Below, piece after piece: positions 42,186 through 49,580 of a DNA stretch of 64,000 nucleotides (its first letter is position 1; each line of letters begins with the position of its first letter). Below the pieces are notes generated by a model. That model saw only the letters and a program-made list of their open reading frames with translations. It searched no databases and was not told the origin of the DNA. The stretch covers positions 1,178,001 through 1,242,000 of the forward strand of contig CP119317.1 of assembly GCA_029203125.1 (NCBI GenBank), written 5' to 3'. This DNA comes from Candidatus Cohnella colombiensis. Lineage in GTDB: Bacteria; Bacillota; Bacilli; Paenibacillales; Paenibacillaceae. The translations under genes and the position numbers were made by a program.

Positions 42186-43013
42186 ATGACACCAGTATCG
42201 AAACCTATACAAGCGCTCAAATATCTCACGTTACTCGTTGCCGTATTTATCGTGTTCTTCCCAATTTACTCTGTCGTTGTTGGTGCTTTCAAGACAAAGG
42301 TTGAGTATTACCAATCGGGACTTAGCTTACCGGAAAGCTGGCTTTTGTTCGATAACTTTAAGCGAGTATTCGAAGTCGGTAAACTAGGCCTTGGTTTTAC
42401 GAACATCGGAATTATATTAGTTGTGGCTCTAGTCGGTAACATTTTAATTGGTACGATGGTCGCCTATGCACTTGGTCGGTTCGAGTTCAAACTTCGGACA
42501 CCAATTCTCGGATTATATTTGATCGCACAGGTTATTCCACTCGTTACAACACAAGTCGCAACATTCAGCTTGATTAAGTTTTTGGGTGTATATAATACCA
42601 TTAAAGCGCCAATGCTACTTTACCTTGGTGCAGACGTATTGCAAATCGTAATCTACTTGCAGTTTATACAAAGCATACCGCGGGATCTCGATGAAAGTGC
42701 GATGATTGAAGGCGCGTCATTGTTTAAAATTTATCGCTCAATCATTTTCCCGTTACTCGGTCCTGCAACAGCTACACTCGTAATTTTGAAGTCAATTTCG
42801 ATCTATAATGACTTCTATATTCCATTCTTGTATATGCCTTCGCAGAAGCTAAGAGTTGTATCGACAGCGATCTATACTTTTGTTGGACCGAATGCCGCCC
42901 AGATGAACGTCATTTCGGCAGGGATAATCATCATCTTTATACCGACTGTAATAATCTTCTTATTCATGCAACGCTATATTTTCGCTGGGGTGACGAACGG
43001 TGCAGTAAAATAA
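42186..43013 (+). CDS. Sugar ABC transporter permease, MalG-like
   Basis: A 275-aa permease (MTPVSKPIQALKYLTLLVAV) with about six helices and the EAA loop DESAMIEGASLFKIYRSIIFPLLGPAT. It starts one base after the partner permease and follows GGGGGG. With 41309 it forms the channel for oligosaccharide import, probably mannooligosaccharides by locus context. Confidence 0.91.
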   Translation: MTPVSKPIQALKYLTLLVAVFIVFFPIYSVVVGAFKTKVEYYQSGLSLPESWLLFDNFKRVFEVGKLGLGFTNIGIILVVALVGNILIGTMVAYALGRFEFKLRTPILGLYLIAQVIPLVTTQVATFSLIKFLGVYNTIKAPMLLYLGADVLQIVIYLQFIQSIPRDLDESAMIEGASLFKIYRSIIFPLLGPATATLVILKSISIYNDFYIPFLYMPSQKLRVVSTAIYTFVGPNAAQMNVISAGIIIIFIPTVIIFLFMQRYIFAGVTNGAVK

Positions 43014-43032
43014 GGAGCATTCCGCTAACGCA

Positions 43033-43060
43033 TTGTGTATGTTATGATAACAAATATAAT
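43033..43060 (+). promoter_or_regulatory. Promoter of the lacI-type gene
   Basis: TTGTGT (43033-43038), a 16-nt spacer and TATAAT (43055-43060). The -10 box is the centre of the palindrome at 43043-43071, so repressor binding would block it. Confidence 0.6.
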
Positions 43061-43071
43061 TTGTTATCATA
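43043..43071. promoter_or_regulatory. Perfect palindromic operator, probable LacI-family site
   Basis: The arm TATGATAACAAA (43043-43054) and its exact complement TTTGTTATCATA (43060-43071) are separated by TATAA. It overlaps the promoter of the LacI-type gene, indicating autoregulation. Arms recur at 41225, 44291-44315 and 47808. Confidence 0.8.
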
Positions 43072-43094
43072 GTATACGATGCGGAGTGAAATAA

Positions 43095-44150
43095 ATGTCG
43101 AAGAAAATTACGATGCAGCAAATTGCGGACCATGTTGGCGTTTCGAAATTTGCTGTATCGAAAGCTTTATCAGGAAAATCGGGTGTAAGTCCAGACACAC
43201 GAGAGAAGATCGTGCTGACTGCGACGCAGCTTGGGTATTTCTCACAGAAGCGACAACGGCCAATCACGATGCGAACACATATGAATAAACCGACTTCGAG
43301 CAGCCGGAATACAATTATTGTGTTGATCCCAAACGTTCGTGATCAGACGAGACAATCGAGCTTCTGGGGGCGAGTCATAGACGGGATTGTAACTGGAATT
43401 GAAGAGCATCAGCTTGGTATGATGATTGTCACCGAACATATTACGGAAAATTTCACACAGCTCATTAATCCAGATGCAGTGCTTGGATTAATCGGTGTTG
43501 GTCTCATATCGAATCAATTGCTACTTGAAGTTCGGAATCAGGGCATTCCTTTCGTACTCGTTGACCATGAGGATTCATTGATTCCTTCAGATGTGCTGTT
43601 CATGAACAATTATGAATGCGTACGTCGATCAACAAACTATCTATTAGGAAACGGTCATCGGAATCTACAATTTGTAGGTAACATCCGTTATTCACGCAGC
43701 TTCTACGATCGTTGGCTTGGTTATCGTTCGATGCTTGAAGAACAGCATGTCGAGTTGAAACAAATTCCAGAGCTACTCGATTTCGAGGGAGATAACCGGT
43801 CGGAAATGACAGAGAAGCTAGATGTAATATTGAGAAAACTACATCAGAATAATCAGTTGCCGACTTCGTTTGTTTGTGCGAATGATTCGATTGCAATTTG
43901 TGTTATGACTGTATTAATGCGGCTGGGAATTAATGTACCTGAACAATGCTCAGTGTCAGGCTTCGATAACATTGAGGACGCATCGCTTTCCAAACCAAGC
44001 TTGAGTACGGTTCATGTAAATAAAGAAGCACTTGGACAACGTGCAGTTGAAACACTATTGTGGCGTATTGAACACCCAAGTGGACCGAAAGAGAAAATAT
44101 TACTCGCTGGTGAATTGATTTTGCGTGAATCAACAGCAAATCGACTTTAA
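43095..44150 (+). CDS. LacI-family transcriptional regulator
   Basis: A 351-aa protein. The N-terminal LacI HTH reads KKITMQQIADHVGVSKFAVSKALSGKSGVS, with the hinge helix region following. The periplasmic-binding-like effector domain (about 72-351) ends with the usual SVSGFDNIEDASLSKPSLSTVHV segment. GGAGTG precedes the ATG. The palindrome over its promoter and related half-sites before the permease, GH113 and binding-protein genes suggest it represses the whole mannan locus until a mannose-containing sugar binds. Confidence 0.93.
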   Translation: MSKKITMQQIADHVGVSKFAVSKALSGKSGVSPDTREKIVLTATQLGYFSQKRQRPITMRTHMNKPTSSSRNTIIVLIPNVRDQTRQSSFWGRVIDGIVTGIEEHQLGMMIVTEHITENFTQLINPDAVLGLIGVGLISNQLLLEVRNQGIPFVLVDHEDSLIPSDVLFMNNYECVRRSTNYLLGNGHRNLQFVGNIRYSRSFYDRWLGYRSMLEEQHVELKQIPELLDFEGDNRSEMTEKLDVILRKLHQNNQLPTSFVCANDSIAICVMTVLMRLGINVPEQCSVSGFDNIEDASLSKPSLSTVHVNKEALGQRAVETLLWRIEHPSGPKEKILLAGELILRESTANRL

Positions 44151-44184
44151 TCTAAATGCGTCTGTTTGTTAGTTAATCATGCAT

Positions 44185-44213
44185 ACCCGCTCTCGTTAGC
44201 GGGTTTTATTTTA
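44185..44213 (+). terminator. Terminator after the LacI-type gene
   Basis: ACCCGCT/AGCGGGT stem with a CTCGTT loop and a TTTTATTTT tail. Confidence 0.85.
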
Positions 44214-44250
44214 CCCATTTGTCGTTAATGTGTCAGTGTCTTGTAAGCGG

Positions 44251-44278
44251 TTGACAAACGAATGATCAATGTTACAAT
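44251..44278 (+). promoter_or_regulatory. Promoter of the mannan catabolic genes
   Basis: Consensus TTGACA (44251-44256), a 16-nt spacer and TACAAT (44273-44278). Confidence 0.7.
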
Positions 44279-44290
44279 TTTGCTTGAAAG

Positions 44291-44315
44291 TTGTTATTAA
44301 AATTTAGCTAACAAA
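44291..44315. promoter_or_regulatory. Operator-like inverted repeat downstream of the promoter
   Basis: TTGTTA and TAACAA(A) arms separated by 12 nt, just downstream of the expected start site. The arms resemble the core of the LacI-gene palindrome, but with reversed order and wider spacing. Confidence 0.4.
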
Positions 44316-44375
44316 TTCATAACATCTTATTCAATGATGAGAAGATGTACACATGTGAAGATGGGGTGAATGAAC

Positions 44376-45317
44376 TTGAAAAACTGGTCAGAGGTTGTTA
44401 ACGGAATGACTTGGGGTTGGACGGGTATTCGTGGGACATGGGGTGGACAAGAAGCTGAAGCTTCGATGCAAAAGATGCGAGACACAGGAGTAAACTGGGT
44501 AGCAATCGCACTTGGCGCTTTACAGGAAACGGCTCAATCAACGACAATACCGTATCAAGACGAACCCACGGTTACAGACGATGAGGTAAGATGGGCAATC
44601 AGACAAGCGAAATCACTCGGTATGAAGGTGTGTATGAAGCCTGTTGTCAATGTCGCTAACGGCACATGGAGAGCACATATTAGCTTCTTTCAAGATGAAG
44701 TACCAGGTGAGCCGAGCTGGGGAGAATGGTTCGCATCGTATACTGAATTTATAGTTCATTATGCGAAGATCGCGGAGCAGGAAGGCTGTGAGATGCTCTG
44801 TGTCGGATGCGAGATGGTGCAAACGGATTCTCGTGATGCAGAATGGCGAGCGTTGATTGCCAAGGTACGCACTGTTTATAGTGGGTTAATTACTTACAAC
44901 TGCGACAAGTATCAAGAAGGTCGAGTCGGTTGGTGGGATGCAGTCGATATCATTTCCTCCAGCGGATATTATCCGATCGATGAGTGGGAATTCCATCTTG
45001 ATCGGATCGAGAATGTGCTGAAGAAATGGGATATGCCATTCTTCTTCATGGAAGGAGGCTGTCCTAGTCGTGTTGGCTCTAGCTTAAAACCGAATGACTG
45101 GTCTTTGCCAGGAGGTCCTTCCGAGGAGGAGCAGGAGCGTTACTACAAGGTCATGTTCGAGGCTTGCTCAAAGCGTGATTGGATGCGTGGCTATATGCTG
45201 TGGGATTGGCCTGCCAAGCTATACGACAAGAAAGATGCAGCGCAAAATTCAGATTATTGTATGTATGGGAAAAAAGCTGAAGCAGTCGTTCGCAACTATT
45301 ACAACTCACGGATTTGA
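44376..45317 (+). CDS. Glycoside hydrolase family 113-like beta-mannanase, intracellular
   Basis: A 313-aa TIM-barrel hydrolase. It starts MKNWSEVVNGMTWGWTGIRG. Its GVNWVAIALGALQETAQSTT and MKVCMKPVVNVANGTWRAHI segments, the CVGCEMVQTDSRDAEWR acid/base Glu region and the FFFMEGGCPSRVGS nucleophile region fit GH113 endo-beta-mannanases. No signal peptide is present, so it would act on imported mannooligosaccharides. The start is TTG 44376, 6 nt after GGGGTGA; ATG 44370 touches that site and is unlikely. It is the first gene of the catabolic trio. Confidence 0.82.
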   Translation: MKNWSEVVNGMTWGWTGIRGTWGGQEAEASMQKMRDTGVNWVAIALGALQETAQSTTIPYQDEPTVTDDEVRWAIRQAKSLGMKVCMKPVVNVANGTWRAHISFFQDEVPGEPSWGEWFASYTEFIVHYAKIAEQEGCEMLCVGCEMVQTDSRDAEWRALIAKVRTVYSGLITYNCDKYQEGRVGWWDAVDIISSSGYYPIDEWEFHLDRIENVLKKWDMPFFFMEGGCPSRVGSSLKPNDWSLPGGPSEEEQERYYKVMFEACSKRDWMRGYMLWDWPAKLYDKKDAAQNSDYCMYGKKAEAVVRNYYNSRI

Positions 45318-45343
45318 GCTGAGAAAGGTGTGGAGAATAGACG

Positions 45344-46552
45344 ATGAGTAGCAATCTTGACACTGCGCAATGGCGCAATGAATTGGAGCAGGAACTAAAG
45401 ACTACGATATTAGACTTCTGGATTCGTCACACGGTGGATGAGAAGCACGGTGGATTTGTCGGCGAGATCAAGAGTGATATGACGGTTGAGACAGATGCAG
45501 ATAAAGGGCTTGTCCTTCATGCCCGGATTCTGTGGACATTTGCCAGTGCGTACCGGATCTATCGAGACGAAGCCTATTTACCGATGGCGAAGCGGGCGTA
45601 TGAAGCACTTGACCAAATGTTCCGTGACCGTGTCAATGGCGGCTTGTACTGGATGGTTGATGTGAATGGCGCACCGACTCAAAGTAAGAAGCAGGTTTAT
45701 GGTCAAGCGTTCGCAATCTATGCATTGTCTGAGTATTATCGTGCCATTGGTTCTGATGAGGCGCTTCAATGGGCACAAGAGCTATATCGATTAATTGAGA
45801 AACATGCATTCGATCCGGTACACGGTGGATATATTGAAGCACTTTCCGCGGATTGGAAGGAGACTGGTGACTTAAGCTTAAGTGGTAAAGATATGAATGA
45901 GCGTAAGTCGATGAACACGCATCTCCATGTTCTAGAAGCCTATACGAATCTTTATCGCGTATGGAAACCAGAAGGTTTACGTACGAAGCTCGCGGATTTG
46001 ATCGACATCCATCTAGATAAGATCGTTAATCCGGATGATCATCACTTCTTACTATTCTTCGATGATGAATGGCAATCGAAATCTGCACACGTTTCCTATG
46101 GTCATGACATCGAAGGAAGTTGGCTGCTTTGTGAAGCTGCAGACGTTCTCGGTGATGAAGCAAGGATTGCTCGAGTAAGAAGTGAAGCATTGGCGATGGC
46201 TAAGGTGACGCTGGAGGAAGGAATGGACGCTGACGGTGGATTGTTTAATGAATCCGACGGCAAAGGACATTTGGATGATTCGAAGGATTGGTGGCCGCAA
46301 GCGGAAGCAATGATCGGTTTCATTAATGCCTATGAGCTTTCTGGACAACCGCAATACTTGCAGGCTGCCAAAGATAGCTGGTCATTTATCAGATCTTTTA
46401 TTAGCGACGCGGAGCATGGAGAATGGCACTGGCAAGTAACACGTGAAGGAGTACCGGTAACCACACATCCGAAGGTCGACCCTTGGAAGTGCCCGTATCA
46501 CAACAGTCGCGCATGCTTTGAAGGCTTAGAACGACTCGCACATCTTAAATAA
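45344..46552 (+). CDS. AGE-family disaccharide 2-epimerase (mannobiose/cellobiose 2-epimerase)
   Basis: A 402-aa (alpha/alpha)6-barrel epimerase. The N-terminal FWIRHTVDEKHGGFVGEIKS and KGLVLHARILWTFASAYRIY are characteristic of cellobiose 2-epimerases. Active-site-type His residues appear in NTHLHVLEAY, HVSYGHDIEGSWLL and PWKCPYHNSRACFEGLERL. In mannan pathways this enzyme turns mannobiose into mannosyl-glucose, the substrate of the next gene's product. GGAG lies 8 nt upstream. It is co-transcribed with its neighbours. Confidence 0.9.
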   Translation: MSSNLDTAQWRNELEQELKTTILDFWIRHTVDEKHGGFVGEIKSDMTVETDADKGLVLHARILWTFASAYRIYRDEAYLPMAKRAYEALDQMFRDRVNGGLYWMVDVNGAPTQSKKQVYGQAFAIYALSEYYRAIGSDEALQWAQELYRLIEKHAFDPVHGGYIEALSADWKETGDLSLSGKDMNERKSMNTHLHVLEAYTNLYRVWKPEGLRTKLADLIDIHLDKIVNPDDHHFLLFFDDEWQSKSAHVSYGHDIEGSWLLCEAADVLGDEARIARVRSEALAMAKVTLEEGMDADGGLFNESDGKGHLDDSKDWWPQAEAMIGFINAYELSGQPQYLQAAKDSWSFIRSFISDAEHGEWHWQVTREGVPVTTHPKVDPWKCPYHNSRACFEGLERLAHLK

Positions 46553-46567
46553 TTGGAGGAATGAACA

Positions 46568-47770
46568 ATGAGCGAATTTATTCAACAATTGAAAGCACTT
46601 AAAGCGGATCATGACAAATTAATTGGGCGTCCCAACGTACCGACGAAACAATCTAACGGTGTATATCAACGCTATGAATATCCTGTCGTTACGAATGAGC
46701 ATGCACCGCTACACTGGCGCTATGATCTCAATCCAGAAACAAATCCATTTTTGATGGAGCGTATTGGTGTGAATGCTGCATTTAATCCAGGTGCTATAGA
46801 GTTAAATGGGAAATACTATCTCATGGTTAGAGCTGAAGGTGTTGATCGCAAATCGTTTTTCGCAGTCGCAGAAAGCGATAGTCCTGTTGAAGGATTCCGT
46901 TTCTGGGATTTCCCGTTGAAACTAGATGAGACAGAAGATCCTGATACTAACGTCTACGATATGCGTCTAGTTAAGCATGAAGACGGTTGGATTTACGGCT
47001 TATTCTGCACAGAACGTAAAGATCCAGCTGCTCCTGCAGGTGACTTGTCGAGTGCGGTTGCACAAGGCGGTATCGCACGGACGAAGGATCTCATTACCTG
47101 GGAACGTCTGCCCGATCTGAAGACACCTTCTGCTCAACAACGTAACGTTGTCCTTCATCCTGAATTCGTTAATGGTAAGTATGCTTTCTATACACGTCCA
47201 CAAGACGGATTTATTGACGCAGGTAGCGGTGGTGGGATCGGTTGGGGCTTCTCCGATAGTATGAATCCAGCAATCGTACAATCGGAAACCATTGTGGACG
47301 AGCGTCAATACCATACGATCAAAGAAGTGAAAAATGGTCAAGGACCAGCGCCTATTAAGACAGAAAAAGGTTGGCTGCACATTGCGCACGGGGTACGGAA
47401 TACTGCTGCAGGCCTACGCTATGTCCTCTATACGTTCATGACGGACTTGAATGAACCTAACAAAGTTATCTATTCCCCTGGTGGCCACTTAATTGCACCA
47501 GAAGGTATTGAGCGGGTAGGTGACGTGTCCAACGTTGTGTTCTGTAACGGTGTAATTGCGCGTGATAATGGAGAAGTATATATCTACTATGCTTCCTCGG
47601 ATACACGTTGCCACGTAGCTACGACTACGATCGACAAGCTTGTCGATGCATGTATGAATACACCGAAAGATCCGCTTCGTTCTCGTGCTTGTGTCGATCA
47701 ACGCAGCGAGTTGATCGCACGAAATCTGGAGTTGATGAATCGTCCTGAATACGCTTTTTTGAAAGACTAA
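46568..47770 (+). CDS. GH130 4-O-beta-D-mannosyl-D-glucose phosphorylase
   Basis: A 400-aa five-bladed propeller. RIGVNAAFNPGAIELNGKYY, MVRAEGVDRKSFFAVAESDS, the catalytic Asp segment NVYDMRLVKHEDGW and GLFCTERKDPAAPAGDLSSA match GH130_1 mannosylglucose phosphorylases. The enzyme splits mannosyl-glucose with phosphate into mannose-1-phosphate and glucose. GGAGG precedes the ATG 15 nt after the epimerase stop. The adjacency of epimerase and GH130 strongly supports this substrate over other GH130 activities. Confidence 0.92.
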   Translation: MSEFIQQLKALKADHDKLIGRPNVPTKQSNGVYQRYEYPVVTNEHAPLHWRYDLNPETNPFLMERIGVNAAFNPGAIELNGKYYLMVRAEGVDRKSFFAVAESDSPVEGFRFWDFPLKLDETEDPDTNVYDMRLVKHEDGWIYGLFCTERKDPAAPAGDLSSAVAQGGIARTKDLITWERLPDLKTPSAQQRNVVLHPEFVNGKYAFYTRPQDGFIDAGSGGGIGWGFSDSMNPAIVQSETIVDERQYHTIKEVKNGQGPAPIKTEKGWLHIAHGVRNTAAGLRYVLYTFMTDLNEPNKVIYSPGGHLIAPEGIERVGDVSNVVFCNGVIARDNGEVYIYYASSDTRCHVATTTIDKLVDACMNTPKDPLRSRACVDQRSELIARNLELMNRPEYAFLKD

Positions 47771-47807
47771 AGGACGAAGCTAACATTTTGTAAACTAAAT
47801 ATTTTTG

Positions 47808-47819
47808 TTTGTTATCATA
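47808..47819. promoter_or_regulatory. LacI-operator half-site
   Basis: TTTGTTATCATA is identical to the right arm of the palindrome at 43043-43071. No clear left arm is present. It lies about 30 nt upstream of the promoter of the binding-protein gene. Confidence 0.5.
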
Positions 47820-47849
47820 ATAAGGGACAATAAAAACAAAAATAAAGCA

Positions 47850-47877
47850 TTTTCATAGCAGGCATTATGCTTATAAT
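47850..47877 (+). promoter_or_regulatory. Promoter of the sugar-binding lipoprotein gene
   Basis: TTTTCA (47850-47855), a 16-nt spacer and TATAAT (47872-47877). A separate promoter allows high expression of the binding protein. Confidence 0.55.
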
Positions 47878-47958
47878 TAGGTAATGTAAGCGATGTCAGA
47901 CACTGTTTCGACAGTTTCTACAACGTTTAAAAAAACAGTTATGGGGGTATTACAAAAC

Positions 47959-49272
47959 ATGAAAAAATCAATGCTTCTTGCACTGGTCATGATGCTGTCA
48001 ATCACTTTGCTTGCTGCATGTGGTGGTTCCAAGAACAACGAAGGCTCGTCTTCCTCACCTTCTGCTTCTAAGCCATCTGAAAGCAATGGAGAAACACCTG
48101 CTGCTGAATTGACTGGCAAAATTGTTGTTCTGACGCACCGTACTGACTTGGTTGATGATGGTACGATGGAATCGTATGCTAAAGCGTTTAAAGAAAAATA
48201 TGCTCCTAATGCAACAATCGAATTTGAAGCAATCACAAACTATGCTCAAGATATTAAAGTTCGTTTGACGACTGGTGAAGCAGGAGACGTTAACATGATC
48301 GACTCCAGCTTGCCTAACAGCGAAATGCCTAATTACTACGAGCCGTATGATGACAAAGTATTCGACAATGTATACTTCGCTGATTACAGAGCTTGGGAAG
48401 GCAAACGTTATGGTCTTTCCACGGGTGTAAATACACAAGGCATAGTGTACAACAAGAAAGCATTTGCTCAAGCAGGTATCGATAAGGTTCCTACAACGCT
48501 TGACGAGCTCTATGCTGCTGCTCAAAAGCTAAAAGATGCTGGAATCATTCCATTGTACATGAACTATGGTGCACAATGGCCAATCGGTAACTGGGCTGAA
48601 GGTTCCGTTAAATATGTCGCTGGCGACATGCTTTACACGGATCAATTCGTAACATCCGACACTGTATGGACTGTTGATAACGCTTGGGGTACTTTGATGA
48701 ACATCGCTCGTAAGTTCGTTCAAGAAGGTTGGGTAGAAAAAGACCTTGCAACGAACAACTGGGAAATGTCCAAGGGTGAAGTTGCTACCGGTAAAGCTGC
48801 AATGTACTTCCTTGGCAACTGGGTAATTCCACAAGTAATTGGTGCTGGTGCTGCATCTGAGGATATCGGGTTCTTCCCACTTCCTTACGACAACTCCGGT
48901 AAATATAATGCACCACTTGGTTCTGACTACATGATCGGTGTATCTAAGAACAGCGCGAACAAAGAACTTGCATTCAAATGGGCTGAATTCTTCGTTAAAG
49001 AATCTGGCTATGTAGATTCCCAAGGCTTCATGCCAGTTGACAAAACTGTAGAAGCTAAAGTTCCACAATTGGCTGAGTTCCAATCGTTCAACCCTACATT
49101 CCTTGAAGAAGTAGCTTCTGACGCAAGATTTAACGAGATCGCTAACAAAGCTGAGATCGATATGTGGGTTGGTAAGTATACGCAAGATGCAATCGTAGCG
49201 AAGGATCTTCAAGCTTACTACGATACATTGAATGCGAAATGGAAGAAAGCAAGAGAAGCTCTTGGTTACTAA
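47959..49272 (+). CDS. Sugar ABC transporter substrate-binding lipoprotein
   Basis: A 437-aa family 1 binding protein (COG1653 type). It starts MKKSMLLALVMMLSITLLAA with lipobox LLAAC (Cys about 22), then a Ser-rich linker. The lobes include TNYAQDIKVRLTTGEAGDVN, YGLSTGVNTQGIVYNKKAFA and AAMYFLGNWVIPQVIGAGAA. I chose ATG 47959; the longer open frame upstream would place residues before the signal peptide. It is the extracellular receptor for the permease pair at 41309-43013, likely for mannooligosaccharides, placed at the far end of the locus and followed by a strong terminator. Confidence 0.9.
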   Translation: MKKSMLLALVMMLSITLLAACGGSKNNEGSSSSPSASKPSESNGETPAAELTGKIVVLTHRTDLVDDGTMESYAKAFKEKYAPNATIEFEAITNYAQDIKVRLTTGEAGDVNMIDSSLPNSEMPNYYEPYDDKVFDNVYFADYRAWEGKRYGLSTGVNTQGIVYNKKAFAQAGIDKVPTTLDELYAAAQKLKDAGIIPLYMNYGAQWPIGNWAEGSVKYVAGDMLYTDQFVTSDTVWTVDNAWGTLMNIARKFVQEGWVEKDLATNNWEMSKGEVATGKAAMYFLGNWVIPQVIGAGAASEDIGFFPLPYDNSGKYNAPLGSDYMIGVSKNSANKELAFKWAEFFVKESGYVDSQGFMPVDKTVEAKVPQLAEFQSFNPTFLEEVASDARFNEIANKAEIDMWVGKYTQDAIVAKDLQAYYDTLNAKWKKAREALGY

Positions 49273-49286
49273 GCTCGATTGAAGCA

Positions 49287-49322
49287 AAGCCCTCTCGACA
49301 ATGTGTCGAGAGGGCTTTTTCG
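49287..49322 (+). terminator. Strong terminator closing the mannan locus
   Basis: AGCCCTCTCGAC/GTCGAGAGGGCT perfect 12-bp stem, a 5-nt loop and TTTTT. Confidence 0.93.
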
Positions 49323-49400
49323 CTGATTTACTTAACCTTTAGCGTACAAGGAAGGACGCCGAAGGCGTTTTTGCTTGTTGAACACTTACAGTTAAGTTAG

Positions 49401-49576
49401 TGGTTATAAATGACCGTTAGAGTTGTCATACGCTGATTTCAATTTTCTTACGGTCACATATGACCATTACGACTTAAAAACAGCGAAAATTAATAGTTTT
49501 CCGTGTCTGACGGTCATTAATGTCCATCACGATTGAGAAATTCTCAATTTGAACTCTAACGGTCATTTTTGGCCAC
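49401..49576. repeat. Four dyad repeat copies with ~50-bp spacing
   Basis: Units of the form CGGTCAnnnATGnCCnTTA start at about 49401, 49451, 49511 and 49560, giving spacings of 50, 60 and 49 bp. Each is an imperfect palindrome GGTCAT..ATGACC. The units fill the otherwise empty 250 bp between the mannan-locus terminator and the chitinase stop. The core GGTCnnnnATGTCC is shared with the copies flanking the IS at 2.5-4.0 kb. Confidence 0.7.
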
Positions 49577-49580
49577 ATTA

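Noticed and set aside
48055..49287. Long antisense frames under the sugar-binding protein gene
   Set aside because: Shadow frames caused by biased codon use in the highly expressed lipoprotein gene; no ribosome sites or family patterns.
49401..49576. Possible CRISPR array
   Set aside because: The repeated units are short degenerate palindromes, the spacing varies (50, 60, 49), and no cas genes are in the window. The same holds for the arrays at 2.5-4.0 kb and 62.4 kb.
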